Assembly: GCA_035527895.1 (NCBI GenBank)
Contig: DATKZQ010000082.1
Span: forward strand, 1-20,812
Direction of reading: 5' to 3'
Length of the DNA: 20,812 nucleotides
From: JADFWK01 sp035527895
GTDB taxonomy: Bacteria; Desulfobacterota; DSM-4660; Desulfatiglandales; B25-G16
The notes below the pieces were generated by a model. That model worked only from the letters and a program-made list of their open reading frames with translations, had not been told where the DNA came from and did not search any database. Positions 16,704 through 20,812 of the stretch are shown here, in pieces; positions within the stretch are counted from its first letter, which is position 1; each line of letters starts with the position of its first letter. The position numbers were made by a program, and so were the translations under genes.

Positions 16704-17523
16704 AGAGAGCCAGAAACGTAAGATCCGCAGATTCCTCGGTGGAAAGGGAAAAAGAGATTTAGACGCCTTTTGTATCTACCAGTGGATAGATCGCTGCCAT
16801 TATGAGGCATGGTGGGATCTTGCACTCGCTTTAAGACCAAGCATACCACCAAACTCACTAGGTGAGCATTATGATAAACGTTTAGATTACCTGTTGCGTG
16901 AATGCAAAAATGAGTTCGATTCACTGACAAAGGAATATGTAGAAGTGAAGAATCCGAATTCTCAGAAGTCATTTTTGATTCCAGATTTATTTTGGTCTAC
17001 CTGTACTGAGCTTGGATTGAAGTTAGGTGGTAGTTCAAATGCAGGGATCAGGCTAGATTATTTGCGAACAAAAATCGTTTTCGTGGAAAGGCTTAATATT
17101 GACGGATGTGTGCTGCGTCTCTATGGGTTGAACGCCGAAGCACTCTATTCCTGGTTATGTTCACACGGATTCAAGGATCTTTCTGACAAGATAATTTGGC
17201 CTCGGAAATCCACTCAGACAGAGAAAAGTCGCCTCAAGCTTTCTTGGCATGATGCAACCAATTTAGCTCCCAGTCTTTTTGAAGAGTTAAAAGAAAAAGT
17301 CCCAGGTCATAAGTTGATTAAAGTGGTTATATCTACTACCTGGGAAAACTGGGAAGATTGTGTTGATAACATAATAGAAACACTGCAACTCGACAAGAAA
17401 GAAGAAGAAAAAAGAGAAGCCAAAAAAGTTCTTCGTGATTATCGAGAATTGCAAGATCTTATTATAGGTTGTTTAAGAGACATTGGACGTGATGATCTCA
17501 TACAAAGAATGAGTGTCCAATGA
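16696..17523 (+). CDS. Unknown protein, member 2 of a paralogous pair in the BREX-like operon
   Basis: The 275-residue product shares its first 75 or so residues with the preceding protein (RRFLGGKGKRDLDAFCIYQW, WWDLALAL, PPNSL, KRLDYLL). It then carries a different C-terminal part of about 200 residues. The middle holds LIPDLFWSTC and RLYGLNAEALYSWLCSHGF. The end has a charged, probably coiled helix (LDKKEEEKREAKKVLRDYRE). I know no family for either half. The arrangement, a conserved N-terminal module with exchanged tails, suggests that the module docks to a common partner while the tails differ in job. ATG 16696 lies inside the end of the previous gene. This is the last gene before the repeat at 17530, where the tight operon ends. 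Confidence 0.75.
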   Translation: MNRESQKRKIRRFLGGKGKRDLDAFCIYQWIDRCHYEAWWDLALALRPSIPPNSLGEHYDKRLDYLLRECKNEFDSLTKEYVEVKNPNSQKSFLIPDLFWSTCTELGLKLGGSSNAGIRLDYLRTKIVFVERLNIDGCVLRLYGLNAEALYSWLCSHGFKDLSDKIIWPRKSTQTEKSRLKLSWHDATNLAPSLFEELKEKVPGHKLIKVVISTTWENWEDCVDNIIETLQLDKKEEEKREAKKVLRDYRELQDLIIGCLRDIGRDDLIQRMSVQ

Positions 17524-17529
17524 TTGAAA

Positions 17530-17550
17530 GGGTCAAGTCTCCGTTTGACT
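17530..17550 (+). repeat. 21-bp direct repeat, left copy
   Basis: A 21-bp sequence beginning GGGTCAAGTC and ending CGTTTGACT occurs here and, identically, at 18892-18912. GTCAA (17532-17536) and TTGAC (17545-17549) can pair as a small hairpin, and the T run that follows could make it a weak terminator for the operon. Short GTCAA/TTGAC hairpin repeats of this style are known as REP-like elements mobilised by Y1 transposases. That link is an inference from memory. Confidence 0.85.
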
Positions 17551-17677
17551 TTTCCGGTATGGATGGTTGCCAGTTCTTGACATGTGCCAAACTGAGTGAA
17601 TCTGCGAGGATCAAATCTTGTTTTTGCCATAATCACCATTTCATCAAGAGCAAATCACCTAAAGGAGGTAGTCCGTC

Positions 17678-18856
17678 ATGAAATTCTCCCCAATAATATT
17701 GGACTCAGTTACTGATTCTGGTCGACATCTGAACAGAATTGAATCTCAAGCCAAAGATGAGAAAACGGAAGGATGGCTCCAGCAGTTGATTTTCGAACAT
17801 CCCGACCTGCTACCGGCTCATGAATTTGATGAAATCTTTGCCCCCTTAATACCAATTGGCCGTGAAGTGGCAACAAAATCAGGGTCTATTGATAATCTCT
17901 ACATTAGCCCAGTTGGCCGACTAACCATTGTGGAGACAAAATTGTGGAAGAACCCTGAGAAGCACCGAACGGTATTAGCTCAGGTAATAGACTATGCAAA
18001 AGATGTTTCTGAATGGACTTACGACGAATTAAGCAACGCGGTTTTAAAGGCATCGAGGGAGGCTGACAACAACGGAAAAAAATCATTAGATCAAATTGTT
18101 GAGCCACACATGAAAGAAGCTGGGCTAACATTGCTCGATTTTCAAGAACGCGTTATCGATAATCTTCAGAGTGGGGAATTTCTTCTATTGATTGTCGGCG
18201 ACAGAATATCACCAAACGTCGTTCTTTTAACTGAGGCCATTCATGGAGTGCCCGGTTTGGACTTTCGCCTAGGTCTGGTTGAACTTCAGCTTTATACTTT
18301 AGAGTCAGGTGGAGATTGGCCGCTATTAGTAATTCCTGATATCGTAGGCAGGACCGTTGAGAGGATGAGAGGAATCATTAAGGTCCAGTACCAGCAAGAG
18401 AAACCAAAGGTTGCGATAGAAATTAGCGAAGACACTGGGCCTAAGGCTCCTCGAATAACTTCCGATGAATTTCTACAGAAAACGCCAGATGATCTCCGCC
18501 CTGTATATGAACAGTGGATTAAAAGCTGGGAAACCAAAAAGTTTTACATATACTGGGGGACTGTTGGTTTCAGTCTGAGGGTAACGGTGCAAGGCAAACT
18601 TCAAACAGTTGTGGAAGCCTATCCTGAATGGGCAGTGTCCTTGATTCGGGAAATCGATGTCGAAAAGTGCGCGGCATCCCCAGAACTTTACCAAAAATAT
18701 CTTGGCGATATTGATTCTGTGCCGAAAGCCGTTAGCCTACTTTCGCTAGGTAAGAAGTTTATTACTAATGATTCTATTACGGGCGAAGACCTCACGATAC
18801 TTCTTAAGGCGGCTACGGATTTTGCTGAAGCTGTGACTAAAAGGGGCCGCCCTTAA
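17678..18856 (+). CDS. PD-(D/E)XK nuclease-like protein (NucS/DUF91-like layout)
   Basis: The N-terminal 110 or so of 392 residues fit the PD-(D/E)XK nuclease fold: WLQQLIFEHPDLLP with E40, then SGSIDNLYI with D72, then GRLTIVETKLW with the E86-x-K88 pair, and AQVIDYAKDVSEW with Q102 and Y106. The HPDLLP and VETKLWKNPE blocks are typical of a widespread stand-alone nuclease-like family found in defence loci. The remaining 280 residues have no motif I can name. Residues about 255-345 (DEFLQKTPDDLRP onward) may be a DNA-handling or substrate domain. A strong site AAAGGAGG precedes ATG 17678. The gene lies 154 bp after the operon and between two identical 21-bp repeats, so it may be a separate cassette. 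It might degrade foreign DNA or be an unrelated passenger. Confidence 0.78.
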   Translation: MKFSPIILDSVTDSGRHLNRIESQAKDEKTEGWLQQLIFEHPDLLPAHEFDEIFAPLIPIGREVATKSGSIDNLYISPVGRLTIVETKLWKNPEKHRTVLAQVIDYAKDVSEWTYDELSNAVLKASREADNNGKKSLDQIVEPHMKEAGLTLLDFQERVIDNLQSGEFLLLIVGDRISPNVVLLTEAIHGVPGLDFRLGLVELQLYTLESGGDWPLLVIPDIVGRTVERMRGIIKVQYQQEKPKVAIEISEDTGPKAPRITSDEFLQKTPDDLRPVYEQWIKSWETKKFYIYWGTVGFSLRVTVQGKLQTVVEAYPEWAVSLIREIDVEKCAASPELYQKYLGDIDSVPKAVSLLSLGKKFITNDSITGEDLTILLKAATDFAEAVTKRGRP

Positions 18857-18891
18857 AAAACTAGGAATGAGAGGGGCATCCATAAGGCAAC

Positions 18892-18912
18892 GGGTCAAGT
18901 CTCCGTTTGACT
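18892..18912 (+). repeat. 21-bp direct repeat, right copy
   Basis: It is identical to 17530-17550 over 21 bp and in the same orientation, starting 1,362 bp further on. The two copies enclose just the nuclease gene. It lies 35 bp after that gene's stop and 54 bp before the stop of the truncated carA frame, at the right edge of the island. Confidence 0.85.
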
Positions 18913-18966
18913 CTTGTTAGGTCAGTAAACGTTCCGGGAATTACCAAATGAAGGGTTTTGTTGGCG

Positions 18967-19119
18967 TCACGGATAATGAGTGTAAGAGGGGTCTGTCAGG
19001 ATTTCCTGGTTGCCTGTCATGCCGGTATTGAAGACAACCTCACCTGATACCTCCCCTTCTCCTGCAAAGGTATCACCATAAAATACAGTACCGTCTTCTA
19101 ATGCTAACAAGGCTTTCAT
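18967..19119 (-). pseudogene. carA: carA truncated after about 47 codons (carbamoyl-phosphate synthase small subunit)
   Basis: From ATG 19119 the minus strand reads MKALLALEDGTVFYGDTFAG, then GEVVFNTGMTGNQEILTDPS and YT. This is the N-terminal structural domain of CarA, which in full is about 360-390 residues and supplies ammonia from glutamine for carbamoyl phosphate. At position 18979 the family match ends abruptly. The frame continues HYP and stops at 18967-18969. The whole glutaminase domain with its catalytic Cys-His-Glu is missing, and the next DNA is the island repeat. The start lies 5 bp after the hisF stop, so this was the second gene of a hisF-carA operon. I infer that insertion or deletion at the island edge removed the rest, which does not appear elsewhere in this window. 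Confidence 0.85.
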
Positions 19120-19124
19120 CTTAT

Positions 19125-19904
19125 TTACCAGGTCATTCGCACCTTAACACCGCGTGCGTGTAGTTCTTCTTTGATTTGTTTAACAGTATAGGTTTCATAG
19201 TGGACTATCGATGCAATAAGGGCCGCATCGGCCTTGCCTTGTGTGAGCACATCGTAGATATGGTCAATATTGCCTGCACCCCCAGATGCTATAACCGGAA
19301 TACTTACATTTTCAGATATAAGAGGCGTCAACTCCAGTTCATAACCCTTTTGTGTGCCATCCGCATCCATAGAATTCAGGCAGACCTCTCCGGCTCCCAG
19401 TTCTTCTGCCTCCTGAATCCAGGCCAGTGCATCCATGCCCGTAAAGGTTCGACCTCCATGGATCACAATTTCATAACCCGATGGTATCGTAGTTGTGGGC
19501 TGCACCTTTTTTACATCTACGCCAAGGACAATGCACTGGCTTCCAAAAGCCGAAGCACCCTCGGCGATAATGGTGGGGTTCAGCACAGCAGCGGTATTGA
19601 CGCTCACCTTTTCTGCCCCTGCCAGCAAAACATCGCGCATATCCTCGATCGTCCTGATTCCTCCACCTACAGAAAAAGGGATAAAGATCTCATCCGCCAC
19701 CCTGCGGACCACATCGATCATGATGTCACGCTGGTCACTCGATGCGGTGATATCATAAAACACGATTTCATCTGCTCCCTCTTCATAGTAGTGTCTCGCC
19801 ATTTGTACAGGGTCACCAATATCTATATTTTCTTTGAACCGTATACCCTTGGTTGTTTTTCCGTCTCTTACGTCGAGACATGGTATAATTCTTTTACTCA
19901 GCAT
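19125..19904 (-). CDS. hisF: Imidazole glycerol phosphate synthase cyclase subunit HisF
   Basis: The 259-residue (beta-alpha)8-barrel protein takes ammonia from the HisH subunit and converts PRFAR to imidazole glycerol phosphate and AICAR in histidine synthesis. Both catalytic aspartates are present: D11 in KRIIPCLDVRDGK and D130 in IVLGVDVKK. The phosphate-binding loops SVGGGIRT (78-85) and ASGGAGN are intact, and the length is normal. The gene is followed by the carA fragment. About 150 bp upstream is the end of nadE, and I see no clear promoter in that gap. A decayed copy of its 5' part lies at 3296-3470. Confidence 0.97.
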   Translation of the reverse strand: MLSKRIIPCLDVRDGKTTKGIRFKENIDIGDPVQMARHYYEEGADEIVFYDITASSDQRDIMIDVVRRVADEIFIPFSVGGGIRTIEDMRDVLLAGAEKVSVNTAAVLNPTIIAEGASAFGSQCIVLGVDVKKVQPTTTIPSGYEIVIHGGRTFTGMDALAWIQEAEELGAGEVCLNSMDADGTQKGYELELTPLISENVSIPVIASGGAGNIDHIYDVLTQGKADAALIASIVHYETYTVKQIKEELHARGVKVRMTW

Positions 19905-20057
19905 AGTTGCTTATCTAGAATGATGAAGTAATTTTTAGAGTATCAAACTCATCTAATGAAAGTCCTTTATAGAAAATCCTATCATGTTTTTCGAAAGTGT
20001 TGTTAGAAAAGGTCAGGGTATTTGAGAGAGGCTAAAGGACAACTCTTTCATTCTTGT
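19905..20057. other. Spacer between nadE and hisF
   Basis: I see no gene, terminator hairpin or repeat in this 153-bp AT-rich spacer. It may hold the hisF promoter, or nadE and hisF may be cotranscribed. Confidence 0.4.
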
Positions 20058-20812
20058 TTATATAGGTGTATACCGTTGAGCTATTGGATATCTCCTGCCG
20101 TAGCCAAAGGACTTCGTTGTGACCTTTAGCCCTGGAGGGGATTGGTGTCTCTTGTATTCGTTTTGATCAACCCGTTTGATAACATCCCTTACAATTGATG
20201 GTTCAAATCCCATCTCTATAATCTCCTCCGGGGTTTTGTTGTCCTCGATATATGCCTTAAGGATATCGTCCAGAGTCTCATACGGGGGCAGATCATCCTG
20301 GTCTAATTGATCGGGTTTGAGCTCGGCCGAAGGGGGCTTTTGAATAATTCTATCGGGAATTACTTCTCTATCTTTGTTTATGAGACGAGCGATTTGATAT
20401 ACCATAGTTTTGGGTACATCCGAGATAACAGACAGGCCACCGTTCATGTCCCCGTACAGGGTGCAGTATCCCACTGCCAACTCCGACTTATTACCAGTTG
20501 AAAGAAGCAGACACCCGAACTTATTGCTGATTGCCATCAAAATTGTCCCCCGGATCCTCGCCTGGATGTTTTGACCTGTGACCTCTGTTGCCACGTCTTT
20601 AAACAGGGGAGACAGTTCTTGAAGAAATGTTTCGAATACCCCTTCAATGGGCACATTAAAAAGCTTAATGCCCAAATTAGTTGCCAGATTCTTCGTATCT
20701 TCAAAATTTTCTTTAAGGGTATACTGAGAAGGCATAAAGAGAAGTATGACATTTTCCTTTCCGAGTGCCTGAACCGCAATATATGCTGTAAGCGCTGAGT
20801 CAATGCCTCCAC
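20058..20812 (-). CDS. nadE: NAD synthetase, probably glutamine-dependent (C-terminal part, cut by the window edge)
   Basis: The enzyme amidates nicotinate adenine dinucleotide to NAD+ with ATP. The frame runs open to the window edge. It begins with GGIDSALTAYIAVQALG, the end of the SGGxDS pyrophosphatase loop that binds ATP. STGNKSELAVGYCTLYGDMN follows, then GGLSVISDVPKT, the family's conserved core. The tail GLKVTTKSFGYGRRYPIAQR is typical of the long, glutamine-dependent form, whose nitrilase-like glutaminase domain would lie beyond the edge. About 250 residues are visible. The 5' end is missing only because of the window boundary, and the stop is at 20058. Confidence 0.93.
   Translation of the reverse strand, partial: GGIDSALTAYIAVQALGKENVILLFMPSQYTLKENFEDTKNLATNLGIKLFNVPIEGVFETFLQELSPLFKDVATEVTGQNIQARIRGTILMAISNKFGCLLLSTGNKSELAVGYCTLYGDMNGGLSVISDVPKTMVYQIARLINKDREVIPDRIIQKPPSAELKPDQLDQDDLPPYETLDDILKAYIEDNKTPEEIIEMGFEPSIVRDVIKRVDQNEYKRHQSPPGLKVTTKSFGYGRRYPIAQRYTPI

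Noticed and set aside
18841..18854. AAGGG/CCCTT hairpin at the end of the nuclease gene as a terminator
   Set aside because: The stem is only 5 bp and is followed by A residues, not T, on the coding strand.
17530..18912. CRISPR array
   Set aside because: There are only two repeat copies more than 1.3 kb apart with a gene between them and no regular spacers. No Cas-like protein is present in the window.
18913..18978. Minus-strand frame LHLVIPGTFTDLT next to carA as a transposase start
   Set aside because: The likeness to RAYT transposase N-termini (LVIPG) is only a few residues long, so it is not safe to annotate.
19176..19931. 251-residue open frame opposite hisF
   Set aside because: It is antisense to an intact HisF with both catalytic residues. 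Its likeness to a frame at 3389-3622 only reflects the hisF relic on the minus strand there.

Overview
The window is bacterial, with dense genes and moderate GC. The flanks carry core metabolism: type I-alpha glutamine synthetase, an archaeal-type asparagine synthetase, HisF and NAD synthetase. They do not settle the lineage. A Planctomycetota (Brocadiales-like), Nitrospirota or Desulfobacterota origin would all fit, and this is only a guess.

Layout. (1) 1-3180, minus strand: an argR relic with an internal deletion, then a two-gene amide-nitrogen operon (glnA followed by an asnA-like gene). (2) 3200-4300: no intact gene. It holds relics of hisF (5' part) and pyrB (3' part), a strong hairpin terminator, GC-rich hairpins that look like mobile-element debris, and one inverted copy of a short repeat. 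(3) 4301-17523, plus strand: a tightly packed eight-gene operon that I read as a non-standard BREX-like phage-defence system. Its order is BrxA-like, small BrxB/BrxF-like protein, large PglY/BrxC-type ATPase, Zn-ribbon adenine methyltransferase (PglX role), PglZ, and a short BrxL-type AAA+ protein without a Lon domain, followed by two paralogous unknown proteins. (4) 17530-18912: a PD-(D/E)XK nuclease-like gene enclosed by two identical 21-bp direct repeats. (5) 18967-20812, minus strand: carA cut off after about 47 codons at the island edge, intact hisF, and the 3' part of nadE running off the window.

How it fits together. The operon's core set (methyltransferase, PglZ phosphatase-fold protein, giant P-loop ATPase, BrxL-like AAA+, BrxA-like) matches known BREX systems, which methylate host DNA and block phage replication. 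The gene order is that of type 1. The methyltransferase and ATPase instead look like those of types 3 to 5, there is no BREX helicase, BrxL is short, and a paralogous pair plus a nuclease are added downstream. Broken housekeeping genes (argR, pyrB, hisF copy, carA) and shared repeats around the locus suggest an insertion and deletion hotspot.
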